A stretch of 64,000 nucleotides of DNA from Prionace glauca (taxonomy: Eukaryota; Chordata; Chondrichthyes; Carcharhiniformes; Carcharhinidae): NCBI GenBank assembly GCA_037974335.1, contig CM075760.1, positions 43,714,103 through 43,778,102 on the forward strand. Direction: 5' to 3'. The notes below the pieces were generated by a model. The model saw only the letters and a list, made by a program, of their open reading frames with translations. It had not been told where the DNA came from and did no database searches. Shown here piece by piece: positions 44,271 through 55,540 of this stretch (position 1 is its first letter; the number at the start of each line of letters is the position of its first letter). The translations under genes and the position numbers were made by a program.

Positions 44271-45136
44271 GAACATAGAACATTACAGCGCAGAACAGGC
44301 CCTTCGGCCCACGATGTTGCACCGACCAGTTACAAAAACAATGACCCACTAGCCTATACCAATCCCTCTTCGTCCATAAACCTATCCACAGATCTCTTAA
44401 ACACCCCCAAACTAGGCGCATTTACAACTGCAGCAGGCAGGGCATTCCAATCCCTCACCACCCTCTGGGTAAAGAACCTACCCCTGACATCCGTCCTGTA
44501 GCAACCCCCCCTTAATTTAAAGCCATGCCCCCTCGTGCTAGCTTTCTCCATCCGAGGAAAAAGGCTATCACTGTCCACCCTATCTAAACCTCTAATCATC
44601 TTATATGTTTCAATAAGATCCCCTCTTAGCCGCCTTCTTTCCAACAAAAACAACCCCAAATCCCTCAGTCTCTCCTCATAGGACCTCCCCACCATACCAG
44701 GCAACATCCTAGTAAACCTCCTCTGCACCCTCTCCAAAGCTTCCACATCCTTCCTGTAATGTGGGGACCAGAACTGCACACAGTACTCCAAGTGCGGCCG
44801 CACCAGAGTAGTGTACAGTTGCAACATGACGCTGCGACTCTTAAATTCAATCCCCCTACCAATAAACGCCAAGACACCGTACGCCTTCTTAACAACCTTA
44901 TCTACTTGATTCCCAACTTTCAGGAATCTATGTACACATATACTTAGATCCCTCTGTTCATCCACACTATTCAAAGTCCTCCCGTTAGCCCTATACTCGA
45001 CACATCTGTTGCCTCACACTTCTCCGCATTAAACTCCATCCGCCACCTCTCGGCCCAGCTCTGCAACTTATCTAAGTCTCTCTGCAGACTATGACACACT
45101 TCCACACAATCTACCACACCTCCGACTTTGGTGTCA
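44271..45136 (-). repeat. CR1-like LINE, family B, 5'-truncated
   Basis: 206 open codons of the RT C-terminus on the minus strand (VDEQRDLSICVHRFLKVGNQ to FFTQRVVRDWNALPAAVVNA), with the family 3' end. Close to 28734-30000 and probably young. Confidence 0.88.
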
Positions 45137-45224
45137 TGCTCACATGATGCTGGATTTTGAAGCTTTTTAACACCTGCTCTGAATTAATCCTTTGGATGTT
45201 GAACTAAAGCATTGAGGCTTTCCA

Positions 45225-45975
45225 GTTCTTAAGAACAAAGAACAAAAAGAGTCCGGGGAACAGGCCCTTCGGCCCAATGAGCCCACGCCGCCATCTTAAC
45301 ATCAACAGTCCCCCCCCTCCACACATGACCCTTATCTATTGTTTTGTGGCCATCAACATTGAGGGAAACTAATTTAGGGACAATTTATTATTGCCAATCA
45401 GCCTAATAGCACATCTTTGGGGTGTGGGCGGAAACTGGAGCACCCAGAGAAAACCCACGCAAGCACGGGGAGAATGCGCAAACTCCCACAGACACTGGCC
45501 CAAATCCATGTGTCTGCACAGCAATCAGTGATAGTCACTGATCTGTCGTCTTGCCCAGTATCTGGTCCAGTTTAGGCACACACTAATGACATGAAGCACT
45601 AGGCCAATCCCGAACAATCAAGAGCTGCCCAAGTACGACCCATCGCATGTATGCCCCTCGTTGGACATAAGGCGGACCGACTTAAAACCAGTGAATGAAA
45701 AAGAGAAAAGAAAGCATTATTATTGTACCAGATCCATTTACCCTACCAGGGACGCCCCAATGCAAATGACCCTTATTTAAAACAATCTCCTATATCCACC
45801 TATCTCCAACCCACTCATGTGCCTGTCTAAGTTACTCTTAAACAATTCTAGCATGTTTTCCTCCACCATCTGACTTGGCAGAGCATTCCATACCCCCACT
45901 ACCCTCTGTGTGAAAAACCTCCCTCTAATATCGGTGTTATACCTCTCCCCCCTCACCTTAAGCCCTATGCCCTTG
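45225..45975 (-). repeat. Dispersed repeat, family D
   Basis: The outer end is AAGAACAAAGAACAAAAAGA with GGGGAACAGGCCCTTCGGCC. A SINE-like middle (AAACTGGAGCACCCAGAGAA) and a further unit (GTATCTGGTCCAGTTTAGGC) follow. It recurs at 47398-47880 in part and, inverted, at 61060-61710. The composition suggests a composite retroelement. Confidence 0.6.
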
Positions 45976-46129
45976 TCCTATTTGTCTCTAAACACTCTGC
46001 AATGCTGAGACTGGGGAGAGGAGTGAACAACAGGGCAGCATTGCAGCTTCTCTCCCCCCATTGAAACTGGGATTGTTGCTCCATCTGCTGCACCATCCCC
46101 ACCACATCCACTGGGGGCAACCTGGACAA

Positions 46130-46760
46130 TGGGCTGCAGGCTGGCCTCACTGCGCCTGCGCCACAATCACTCACCGCCGGCGGCGGCCATCTTGCGTTGC
46201 CAAGGGAGACGGCCGGCGGCCATCTTACGTTGCCAGGGGAGACGGCGTCCCGCGCGCTGCACTCTGGGTGAATTCCCCTCCTGCACATGCGCTCAGTTAC
46301 ATTTTAATCTTTTAATATTTTGAATCTTGATGATTATTATTTACATCCTCACCCGTCAGACTTTCGGTTCCTTCTCCATTCGAGAAAATCATTTTTTTTA
46401 TTCCGTCTGTTTTTCAATCACCCCCGTGCGGTGCGCTCTGGGAAAATACTACAGCACATGCGCGGTTCCGCCACCTGCCTCTTTATAAAATATGTATTTT
46501 ATTTAATTTTAATTCCGCTCCGGGCGGGATTTCCGGGTGGGAATTTCTCTCACTTTCTACATTTCTCAACCGTCGCTTTTTCCTCGACGCCGGGGGAGGG
46601 GTTAATGGTGACGTCACGGAAATATGGCGTCTGGCCCCACCTCTCTACAGGACCCGGATGTTCCGCCAACGAGCAGCGGCTGGGCCGGAGTGGGCAACAG
46701 GTGACACTGGGCTGAGCAGTGCCCGGGCTTGTTACAGCGACACCCGATGGGCAGGAAGGG
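46130..46760. promoter_or_regulatory. CpG-rich island with YY1-like and NRF1-like sites
   Basis: Two copies of GGCGGCCATCTT (YY1-like, near 46181 and 46217) with a duplicated CGTTGCCAGGGGAGACGG context, and palindromic CATGCGC sites near 46285 and 46457 (NRF1-like). GC falls off on both sides. A promoter without a recognisable exon; a candidate unannotated non-coding or 5' exon. Confidence 0.5.
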
Positions 46761-46769
46761 AAATAGCAG

Positions 46770-47195
46770 CAGCGCAGTCTGTGCCCAAAGCTTCCCCAAT
46801 TCAGCTGCTCAGAGACACTGGGAACCTCTTCAACTGGAAAGTTCTCACATTCACCCCTGTCTATCTATCTACCCCTCCATCCATCTCACCCTCCTACCTT
46901 CTCTCCATCCAGCTCTCTCTCTCTCCCATCCATGCATCCCTCTCTGCAACAAACCCATTCACTCAGAACAGCTGCTTCAATCTCATTACCTCAGTCTGTC
47001 TCAAATCCACTCTGTTCCCAGACACTTTATACATTAGATATTACAATTCAAACATTATAATCTCTCCAATTCTGTTTTTGTTCAAATATCATGGACAACC
47101 GAGACATCATTAATTGCACTCCCATTCTGAGCTATGGGGTATATTTATACATTTTCTCATTTCACGAGCTTTAGATTAACTTCTGTTATGGTTTT
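46770..47195. other. No recognised feature
   Basis: CT-rich low complexity near 46860-46960; no gene assigned. Confidence 0.4.
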
Positions 47196-47201
47196 AGTGA
47201 T

Positions 47202-48556
47202 GACGTGGCGATGCCGGTGTTGGACTGGGCTAAACACAGTAAGAAGTCTCACAACACCAGGTTAAAGTCCAACTGGTTTATTTGGTAGCAAAAGCTTTCG
47301 GAGTACTGCTCCTTTGTCAGATAAGTGGTAGTTCTGTTCAGAAACAGGGCATATAAAAATACAAACTTAATTTGCAAACTAATGATTGAAATGCGAGTCA
47401 AAGAAGAAAAGAACAACACAGCTCAGGAAACAGGCCCTTCGGCCCCACAAGCCCGCTCCGCCCATTTTAACAGTCGGTGAGTGCCTCATTCCAATCCTTC
47501 TCCTACCTGCGGCTTTTATCTACATCTGGTGTGTTCCACAATACAGGGGTGCAAATTTAGGGAATTATATATGCACCAGATTAAGGGAGATCCAATTTAG
47601 CCTAAAAACACGTTTTGGGGGTGTGGGAGGAAACCGGAGCACCCGGAGAAAATCCACACAAGCACGGGGAGGATGTGCAAACTCCCACAGACACTGACCC
47701 AAGACGGAGATCCGACCCCGGTCCCTTAACTGGACCGCAAACAGTGATAGTCACTGAGCTGTCGTGTTGTCTGTTAATTGGTCCAGTTTAAGCGTACACT
47801 AACGACGTGAAGCACTAGGCTACTCTCGAAGCAACATCCAAGAGCAGTCCTCGCACAACCCACCGCGAGTCCTTACAAGTAATCAAGCGCTAAGGGTACA
47901 GTCTCACGTAGAACACCATCCACCCGGTACATATTCTTGTAACGTTGTCTACCTGATACGCTGCAGTAAAGGATGCCCAGAGCATGGTACATTGGGGAGA
48001 CGATGCAGATGCTACCACAACGGTTGAATGAAAACCACTCACAATCACCACTCAAGAGTATTCTCATCCTGTCCGGGAACACTTCAGCGGTCAGGGGCAT
48101 CGGCCTCTGATCTTCGGATTCACTTTCTCCAATGCGGCCTTCACGACACACGACAGCGGAGAGTCGCTGAGCAGAGACTGAAAGCCAAATTCTAGACACA
48201 TGAGGATGCCTGAACCGGGATCTTGGGTTCATGTCACACTATCTGTAATCTCCATGGCTTTCCTTGCTCTTGCAAAATCTCACTTACTGTCCTGGCTGGA
48301 GACAATGCACATCTCTTTAAACTTGTTTAACCCTCTCCCAACTCATATTGTCTGTATCTTTAAGACTTGATAACCTGTAAAGACTCTCATTCCAACCATA
48401 ATTTTGTAAATTGGGCTTGTGTCTTTCTATGCCCTGCTTGTGAACAGAACTCCCACTGATCTGATGAAGGAACACCGCTCTGAAAGCTAGTGGCTTTTTC
48501 TACCAAATAAACCTGTTGGAAATTAACCTGGTGTTGTGAGACTTCTCACATTATTT
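47202..48556. mobile_element. Penelope-like element with both ends and an insertion
   Basis: The left end GGCGATGCCGGTGTTGGACT and the right end CCTGGTGTTGTGAGACTTCT frame a GIY-YIG remnant near 48000-48230 on the plus strand. A family D fragment interrupts it at 47398-47880. RT is missing. Confidence 0.7.
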
Positions 48557-48599
48557 TAGTTCCCAGCAGGTGGATTAGAGATTAACATCAACTGGTCAT

Positions 48600-48787
48600 T
48601 GTCTCAGTTTATCTCTGTGTTTGTGAGGGTGTGTGTGATAGTTGTATGTCTGCGTGGGCCAGTTCTTGTGTTTATGTAAGTCTATGTTTTTGTGGGCATG
48701 TCTGTGTATGTTCGTGTATGTGTTTGTATGTGTCTGTTAGTTTGTCTGTAGCTGTTTGTCTGAGATTGTGTATATCTGTATACATGT
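48600..48787 (+). repeat. TG-rich low-complexity tract
   Basis: Imperfect GTGTG and TATGT runs. Confidence 0.7.
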
Positions 48788-49600
48788 CCTGGCAGCATCC
48801 TAGTAAATCTTTTCTGCACTCTTTCTAGTTTAATGTTATCATTTCTATAATAGGGTGACCAGAATTGTACACAGTATTCCAAGTGTGGTCTTACCAATGT
48901 CTTGTGCAACTTCAACAAGACATCCCAACTCCTGTATTCAATGTTCTGACAGATGAAACCAAGCATGCCGAATGCCTTCTTCACCACTCTGTCCACCCGT
49001 GACTCTGCTACGAACCTGTACTGCTCGATATTTTTGTTCTATAACTGCCCACAACACCATTCCATTAAATGAATAAGTTCTGTCCTGATTTGATTGACCA
49101 AAATGGATCACCTCGCATCCCTCTAAATAAAACTCCATCTTCCGTTCACCAGTCCACTGGCCCAATTGATAAAGATCCCGTTGCAATCCGTATTAACCTT
49201 CTTCTCTGTCCAGTATGTCACCAATCTTGGTGTCATCTACAAACTTACTAACCATGCCCCCTATATTATCATCCAAATCATTAACATAACTGACAAACAA
49301 CCGTGTACCCAGCACTGATCGCTGAGACACACCGCTGGTCACAGGCCTCCAGTTTGAAAATCAACCCTCTAGAACCATCCTCTGGCTTCCGTAATCAAGC
49401 CAATTTTGTACCCATTTGTCTACCTCACCCTGGATCCAGTAAGAGTGTTTCCAGCTGCTGCTCGAACCGAACCATGGGGTTTGTGAGGAACTGCAGCTGG
49501 TCACACTTCCCGCAAATATAGTCGCCAGGGACTAGAAAGTTCCCTAATCTCCCACATCTAATAGGAGGAGCATATCACTGCCCTAACTGCCATCTCTACA
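48788..49600 (-). repeat. CR1-like LINE, family C, internal part
   Basis: On the minus strand KTLVRPHLEYCVQFWSPYYR and LERVQKRFTRMLPG are readable, with earlier RT blocks up to about 49400. It is 5' truncated and lies about 200 bp before the cassette 3 promoter. Confidence 0.7.
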
Positions 49601-49794
49601 CTTGGACACTGAAAAAGAAGAATTTTCCTTACTTGTGACAAAGAGGGACATCCACAAACTCTGAGTGGCAACACCCAGAAGAGTTATGGGATCAGATCTT
49701 GGGGTCGGGAGCTCCGAGGCCCAGATAACTGTGGGGCCTCGACTGAATGTTCACAGCTTTCTGCCACCTTTCCATTCTCGAGTTTTATTTTAAA

Positions 49795-49934
49795 CAATGG
49801 GCGGGGCCTAAATTAACAATGTTCAGGCCCTGAGGTATTTCAGTTCAGTTCTGAGATCCAGTGTCCCAGAGCAGTCAAACTCTGCAGTCTCCAGCTCCCC
49901 GTCACATAAACCATCAGCTCCGGGCAGCAGAGAG
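49795..49934 (+). promoter_or_regulatory. NAR-TCR V promoter, cassette 3
   Basis: Same block as 3604-3743: GGGCGGGGCCTAAATTAACA, CCCAGAGCAGTCAAACTCTG and CCCCGTCACATAAACCATCA, the last combining a CRE half-site with a TATA-like ACATAAA. Confidence 0.55.
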
Positions 49935-49977
49935 ATGGGAATCCTTCTTGTTTTCACCCTGTGTGTCTGTTTACCCC
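49935..49977 (+). CDS. Leader exon of NAR-TCR V, cassette 3
   Basis: Encodes MGILLVFTLCVCLP and ends in phase 1 at GTGAGT. Same length and splice phase as cassette 1. The hydrophobic core is intact. Confidence 0.85.
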
Positions 49978-50125
49978 GTGAGTACCGATCAAACTAACCC
50001 ACATTGTGTGGATTGGGTATAAAGCTGTCCCAGTCCATCCCAATTACAGACATTGTTTGGGGTTTTAGCTCCATTGTGTGGTTCAGCTCTGATGGTCCAT
50101 TAAACTCTCTGTGTTTAATTTCCAG

Positions 50126-50407
50126 GATCTTTCAGTCAGTCAGTGACACAGAGCCCAGGAGAGGTGACCAAGAAGGAGTGTCAATCTCTCACCATCACCT
50201 GTGTTTTAGATGGTTATTACTATTACTTGGAAAACGGACATTTCTTCAAACAAACCCAGCCCGGGAAGGACTGGGAGCGGATCTCCAGCGGAGGGAGATT
50301 TATTGTGTCTGTGAACAAAGCAGGAAAGACATTTTCGCTGGAAATTCGGGATGTGAGAGTTGAAGACGCCGCCACCTATTACTGTAGAGCTCATTATGAG
50401 TACTACA
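50126..50407 (+). CDS. NAR-TCR V segment, cassette 3
   Basis: V exon after the acceptor TTAATTTCCAG: SFSQSVTQSPGEVTKKEC, LTITC, a Tyr-rich CDR1 (DGYYYYLENG), HFFKQTQPGKDWERISSGG without CDR2, KTFSLEIRDVRVEDAATYYC and a CDR3 stub RAHYEYY. As in cassette 1, FR2 lacks the usual Trp and KEC adds a third, unpaired Cys. The frame is intact from leader to RSS. In NAR-TCR this would be the outermost, antigen-facing domain, standing without a partner chain. IgNAR V is the main alternative, but the leaderless SDV and delta-type J segments downstream favour NAR-TCR. Confidence 0.88.
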
Positions 50408-50445
50408 CACAGTGATGGGCCTCGGCTTCCCACGATACAAAAACT
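50408..50445 (+). promoter_or_regulatory. 23-type RSS of NAR-TCR V, cassette 3
   Basis: Heptamer CACAGTG (50408-50414), 22-bp spacer, nonamer ACAAAAACT (50437-50445, 8/9). Confidence 0.88.
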
Positions 50446-50789
50446 CATCCTGCAGATTCTCACAGAACCAAATGAAAAACCGGAGTTAATCTACACCACC
50501 CCCCCCCCCCTCCGCCCCCACCTCCCGCAATCCCACAGTTGCGCCTATTTATTGCAGTTTATTTTGAATAAGACCTGATTATTACCGTTGGTATTTTGAG
50601 TTTTATAAATACGGAGAGTGAGTGCTTGGGGGTTTCATTCCTGGGAGTGTTTTCGGTGAATTGAGAATGGGAATGACTGATCCCAGTTACAAACCCTGAC
50701 ACCAGATGGGACCCTAGGCTCACAGCCAGAACTGGGAGCCACATTCCGCGCTGTTTAATTCATGTTCCAACATCCCACCCAGTACCAGA

Positions 50790-50861
50790 TGTTTTGATGC
50801 TGAACTGTATCACTGTGTAAATATTGGGATAGTCACAGTGGAAAGAAGCTGAACAAATACC
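50790..50861 (+). CDS. NAR-TCR D segment with 12-RSS on both sides, cassette 3
   Basis: 5' signal: nonamer TGTTTTGAT (50790-50798, 6/9), 12-bp spacer, heptamer CACTGTG (50811-50817). Coding TAAATATTGGGATAGT at 50818-50833. 3' signal: heptamer CACAGTG (50834-50840), 12-bp spacer, nonamer ACAAATACC (50853-50861, 8/9). The symmetrical 12/12 layout equals IgH D segments and lets this D bridge the V (23) and the J (23). TRDD segments normally carry one 12 and one 23. Confidence 0.82.
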
Positions 50862-51172
50862 TGTGCACAATTACACTATAAATTCTCAGTGCCCAGACTT
50901 TGAATCATTGGTTTGATGTTATTATCGCTGTAATCTGGATTATTTCCACTGTAATCTCCACCATTCACATCTTTCTTTGATTTTTTTGCGATATATGAAG
51001 TTAATATTTCCTTCCTGCGGCCATTTACTGAGAGCTCGGGCCTCATAAAATTACAATTTGAACCGACAGAGACGTTGAAACCTTAAATATTATTTATTGA
51101 TTTTAAATCCCCCGAATAATTGGACATTTCCGAGTGACTGGTGATGGTGTTCCGGCAGATTGAGATATCGGT

Positions 51173-51211
51173 AGTTTTTGTACCGGGGAGCCTTAGGGTG
51201 GAGTCACTGTG
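51173..51211 (+). promoter_or_regulatory. 23-RSS of NAR-TCR J, cassette 3
   Basis: Nonamer AGTTTTTGT (51173-51181, 8/9), 23-bp spacer, perfect heptamer CACTGTG (51205-51211). Confidence 0.9.
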
Positions 51212-51261
51212 TAAGTATGGTGATATGGATGGATCCGGGACGGTGGTGACTGTCACAGCCG
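51212..51261 (+). CDS. NAR-TCR J segment, cassette 3
   Basis: Encodes DMDGSGTVVTVTA after the heptamer and ends one base into a codon at GTAAGT. The DGSGTVVTV core is shared with cassette 1. The phase-1 donor fits the SDV acceptor at 52918, 1.66 kb on. Confidence 0.85.
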
Positions 51262-51264
51262 GTA

Positions 51265-52235
51265 AGTAATTCCAAACCCCGCCTTGTTACAGTCTGTCTC
51301 GTTGAATGACCCCCTTCACTTTATCATTGTGATCTTTCTCGTTTCAATCCCATCGAAATCATCCGGTACAGATTCCCAGTTGGGAGCAGGGTGTGATTCT
51401 GGGGTCGGCTCCAGTCAGTCCCGGGGAAAGTGTCTGTGAGACCTGATGGAGTCAGCGGTCAGTGGGGCAGGAATAGTGGGACGAGGCTGGGTGGGGGGGG
51501 GGGGGGGGGAGGGGAGGAAGGGACGGGGGCGGAGTGGGTTCGGGGGAAAGGGCGGTGAGACACGGGGTGGGGGTGCCAGTGTTAGGTATGATGTGGGAGT
51601 TGACAGTAAAACCACTGCAGAAACTGAACAGAATGAACGCAGCTGACAGCAAATAGGAGACTTTGGGCCATGTTCCCACGACACAAAAAACCCAAACAAC
51701 AAAAAGTGAATGAAATGAATCAGATTAGACATTTCAATGTAAAGTGAAGGAGGGAAAACATGATACTGACAGAAAAATAAACAAATAGATTTAATAAATG
51801 CTCCCAGAAAGTGTTAAACTGAAATAAAGGTATGACATTTGGCCACCGTTGTTCGGCATGTTTCTGCCCCGTTTGAGCTGATAAACAACAGTCATTCTTT
51901 GTTGGATCTTGCTGTGCACTGTGATGTGACGCAGCTGGGTTACGCTTTGACAATCATATCTAAAAATGGATTGCATCACTGATCATAAAATGTTCCCTCA
52001 GTTTGTCTCTCAACCTGGAAAATGAAAGTTGAAACCGAGCATATACGGGAGAATTATTTAGCATGGAAGGGCGAGATTCGGCCCCTCGGGTAGATGCTGC
52101 CCCTTTATGAATGAAATCCATTTCTTCCACAAGCCATGAATATTCCGGATAAACCTATTGTTTTCCAGTTCATGTTTGTGATCATTACTCATTCATATTT
52201 CACTCTTAAACCAGCTCCTACTAAGCTGACAGTGT
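51265..52235 (+). other. Intron between NAR J and SDV, unassigned part
   Basis: A poly-G and purine-rich tract lies at about 51485-51570. No exon recognised. Confidence 0.5.
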
Positions 52236-52239
52236 GTTC

Positions 52240-52740
52240 ATAGATTGACAGAATTTACGGCAGAAAGACAGACTCTTCGGTCCAAACTGATCCATGTGCC
52301 GATCAAAATGTCCATTTAAGCTCAGCCATTGGCCTGCATTGGCCCACATCCCTCTAAAACTTCCCTCTCCATGTATCTGTCCAAATGCCTTTTAAATGTT
52401 GTCAATGTCCCTGCCTCAACCACTTCCTCCGGCAGCTCATTCCACACACCTATCACCCTCTGTGTAAAAAAAAAAGTTTTTTTTGCAGGTTCCCGTTAAT
52501 CCTTTCCCTGTTCCTACTTGTCCTCGATTCCGAACGCTGGAAATAAAACTGAGTTCATTCGCCCTATCCGTGCCTCTCATGATCTTATACACTTCTACAA
52601 GATCACCCCTCTATCTCCTATGCTCCAAAGGAAAAAGTCCAAACTCTCCCTAAACCTCAGTCCCTTGAGTCCTGGGAACATCCTTGTTAATCTCTTCTGG
52701 ACTCTCTCCAGTTTAATAACATCGTTACAGATCATTCGAG
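52240..52740 (-). repeat. LINE 3' part in the SDV intron (family C-like)
   Basis: The minus strand carries the tail end of a CR1-like element: the ACCCTCTGTGTAAAAAA region corresponds to FFTQRV, and earlier blocks reach LERVQK. Diverged. Confidence 0.65.
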
Positions 52741-52918
52741 CTTGTGCAAAATAAAATGTCACCTCATTGTACACTGGTTTATAGAATAAGTGAATCTCGT
52801 TCCATTAGAATTAAAATAATAACAACACCGCCTAAAACTGAGCTCCTCCTGCAACTGACTCAATCCCTGGGTAGAAAATGGCAAGACCTAAAAAAATATT
52901 TTTTTTGTTATCCTGCAG

Positions 52919-53220
52919 ATTCCTTTCCCAAGAATTCGCCTCTCCAAATGTCTGCTGCCGATGACACGGTTACATTGAGCTGTGAATATTCTGGAATCTG
53001 TCAGTACACAATACACTGGTACAGTCAGTCCCCAGGACAGGCTCTGAAATACTTGCTTCAGACACACACTTCAGGAGGGGACAATAAAGAAACCGCTGCC
53101 GGAGGGAGAATTTCTGCTTCTATCGATTCTGTCAAGAAAAGCAGCCAGTTAAAGATCTCCAAACTGCAACTAAGCGACTCGGCTACATATTACTGTGGAC
53201 TGAGTCGGCACAGCCAGAAC
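52919..53220 (+). CDS. Supporting TCR delta V segment (SDV), cassette 3
   Basis: After the acceptor GTTATCCTGCAG in phase 1: SFPKNSPLQMSAADDTVTL, the first canonical Cys in SCEY, an extra Cys in CDR1 (GICQYTIHWY), SPGQALKYLLQTHTSGG, SSQLKISKLQLSDSATYYC and CGLSRHSQN. No leader exon precedes it. It closely follows the cassette 1 SDV along its whole length. In the predicted chain it is the inner V domain, next to C delta. Confidence 0.87.
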
Positions 53221-53259
53221 CACGGTAGTTGAATCTCCCTTAGCACCCGTACAATAACC
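53221..53259 (+). promoter_or_regulatory. 23-RSS of SDV, cassette 3
   Basis: Heptamer CACGGTA (5/7, with the essential CAC kept), 23-bp spacer, nonamer ACAATAACC (53251-53259, 8/9). Weaker than the signal in cassette 1. Confidence 0.6.
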
Positions 53260-53456
53260 TCCCAGCACCACGGGAGAAAACCAAGCTCTCTAAATAGCAC
53301 CGTCCCAACACCACTCCCCACAACCGCCTTCCATCCCCACCGAGTGTACACAATTACTGACCCCCACCCCATCCCCACCTTTCCTCCACCCCCCTCCCCT
53401 TCCCCACGGTGCTGGAACACAGCAGAAGGGCAGAGAGAGGTGGATGAGATCACAAT

Positions 53457-53484
53457 GGATCTGGTTATGGAATCAAACAGTGTG
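53457..53484 (+). promoter_or_regulatory. 12-RSS of delta J 1
   Basis: Nonamer GGATCTGGT (6/9), 12-bp spacer, heptamer CAGTGTG (53478-53484, 6/7). The third heptamer base deviates, so it may be weak. Confidence 0.5.
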
Positions 53485-53545
53485 TAACATGAAATGACTA
53501 GAAAACTTCTCTTTGGCAATGGAACCAGGCTGATTGTGGAACCCA
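53485..53545 (+). CDS. TRDJ: TCR delta J segment 1
   Basis: Encodes MTRKLLFGNGTRLIVEP with the FGxGT motif and ends in phase 1 at GTAAGT. The VEP end is typical of delta J. It lies 226 bp after the SDV signal, and its 12-type signal fits joining to the SDV 23-signal. Confidence 0.85.
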
Positions 53546-53549
53546 GTAA

Positions 53550-54640
53550 GTAACTAATCCTGGATAATGATTACTCAACATGTTATTTCCCCTCCATGGC
53601 TTTATGGAGCCACACAGTCACTGTGTTATTTCAAAAAACACTATTTTTGTATGGAACGGGTGAGCAGTTCTCATTGGGAATCCAAACAGCAGCTTCACTG
53701 GGTATTGAGATGGAGCAGATGAGAGTTTTATTGTTTCCACAATTCAGGATTGTTTCCTTAAAACATTTAACTGACCTTTATCATAAAAACCCACCTGGTA
53801 GCTGGCAAGGAAATGCATTGCTGAAATGATTGTGTGTAATGCAATGAAATGATACATTGATAGATAATAAAAAGAGGAACATCCCAACAGGGTCATGGTG
53901 TCATAGAGATAAACAGCACTGTAAAAGTTGCTTCAGACGAGTAAGGGTCAGAGATAGAGTAGACAGGAGGACACCTATCTCCACAACAGACAGAACAATG
54001 AGCAGTGTTATTTTCAGAGCAATACATTGGGTGTATTATGGTTCAAATAAAAGGGTCTCTCATTTGAAGGCAGACATGAGGAGACCTTTTGTCTCTTAAA
54101 GAGTCGTGAGTTTCGTGAACTTTCTTTCTCAATCGTCAGGGGAAACAGGACCTTCGATTATTTTAAAGACAGCTAGCTGGATGCTTGATTAACAAGGGTA
54201 ACCGGTGGTCGGGGGCAGGCAGGAATGTGGGGGTGAAGTTACAATCAAATCAGTCATGATGTTACTGAACAGCGGTTGGGCTGGAGCGGCCCAGTGCCTC
54301 ACTCCAGCTCCCACTTTGCACGTTCGTATGATGATGTCAAACTATTTTCCTCGGATTTGTTTCTCCTGGGTATTCAGGGAGACGTACTGACGAAGATGGA
54401 ACATGTAAAACACAGTCAACTTATTATCCAAATATTGTTCCCTGAAATAGCCAAAAAATAAACAGTGGGAGCTCAGTGTGAGGGAGAGGGAAGGAACGGT
54501 TGTATTTGGTTCAGGAGAGAAGTTAATTAAAACAAGTGGCACGAACTCAAAGTGAATGTGAGCTATCCCTGTGTTCAGATGGCTAGGTCTATATTTTGTA
54601 CTAGCTATTGTGTACTATTTTCTACTAACATTGTGCTAAT
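53550..54640. other. J-J interval, unassigned
   Basis: No further J or D segment recognised. A nonamer-like ATATTTTGT lies at 54591-54599, near the LINE insertion, and may belong to the split J 2. Confidence 0.4.
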
Positions 54641-54642
54641 TA

Positions 54643-55540
54643 CATAAGAACATAAGAACATAAGAAATAGGAGCAGGAGTAGGCCATCTGGCCCTTCGAG
54701 CCTGCCCCGCCATTCAATAAGATCATGGCTGATCTGTCGTGACTCAGCTCCACCTTCCCGCCCTCTCCCCATAACCCTTAATCCATTCTCTTATCAAAAA
54801 CCCATCAACCCGTTTCTTAAAAATATTTAGCGAGGCAGCCTCCACTACTTCAACGGGCAGAGAATTCCAGAGATTCACCACCCTTTGAGTGAAGAAGTTC
54901 CTCCTCAACTTTGTTCTAAACCGCCCCCCCCTTTATCTTGAGGCTGTGCCCCCTAGTCCTACTGTCTTTTTTGAGCGGGAACAGTCTCTCCACCTCTATC
55001 CTATCCATCCCATTCATCATCTTATACGTCTCAATGAGATCTCCCCTCATTCTCCTAAACTCTAACGAGTACAAGCCTAGTTTATTCAGCCTCTCCTCAT
55101 AGCTCAATCCCCTCAACTCCGGTATCAGCCGAGTAAACCTCCTCTGCACTCCCTCCAGGGCCAAAATATCCTTGCGCAGGTGCGGCGCCCAAAACTGCAC
55201 ACAGTACTCCAGCTGCGGCCTCACCAATGCCCTATACAGCTGCAGCAAGACCTCCCTACTTTTATATTCAATCCCCTTCGCTATGAAGGCCAGCATCCCA
55301 TTCGCCTTCCTGACCACCTGCTGCACCTGCAAGCTGGGTTTTTGCGACTCATGCACAAGGACCCCGAGGTCCCTCTGCACCGTCGCCTGCTGCAGTTTTT
55401 CGCCCCGTAAGTAATAGTCCTTCCTCCCATTCCTCCTACCAAAGTGGACCACCTCACACTTGCCAACATTAAATTCCATTTGCCATTTCCTGGCCCATTC
55501 GCCCAGCCTATCTAGATCCTTCTGCAGACTCTCCACACCC
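54643..55540 (-). repeat. CR1-like LINE, family A, inserted at a J segment
   Basis: 208 open codons on the minus strand (SLQKDLDRLGEWARKWQMEF to the FTRLIPELRGLSYEERL and RTRGHSLKIK blocks), then a 3' part and terminal repeats at 54643. The 5' truncation point lies directly against the coding part of delta J 2. High preservation suggests a recent insertion. Confidence 0.92.

Noticed and set aside
46658-47113. 151-codon open frame after the CpG island
   Set aside because: Pro/Ser/Leu-rich, low complexity in the second half, no splice or domain evidence; kept only as a possible promoter region.
50126-50407. IgNAR V gene instead of NAR-TCR V
   Set aside because: No NAR constant exons follow. 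A leaderless delta V with matching splice phase and delta J segments follow instead. The orphan IgM-type TM exon is 33 kb upstream and does not belong to this cassette.
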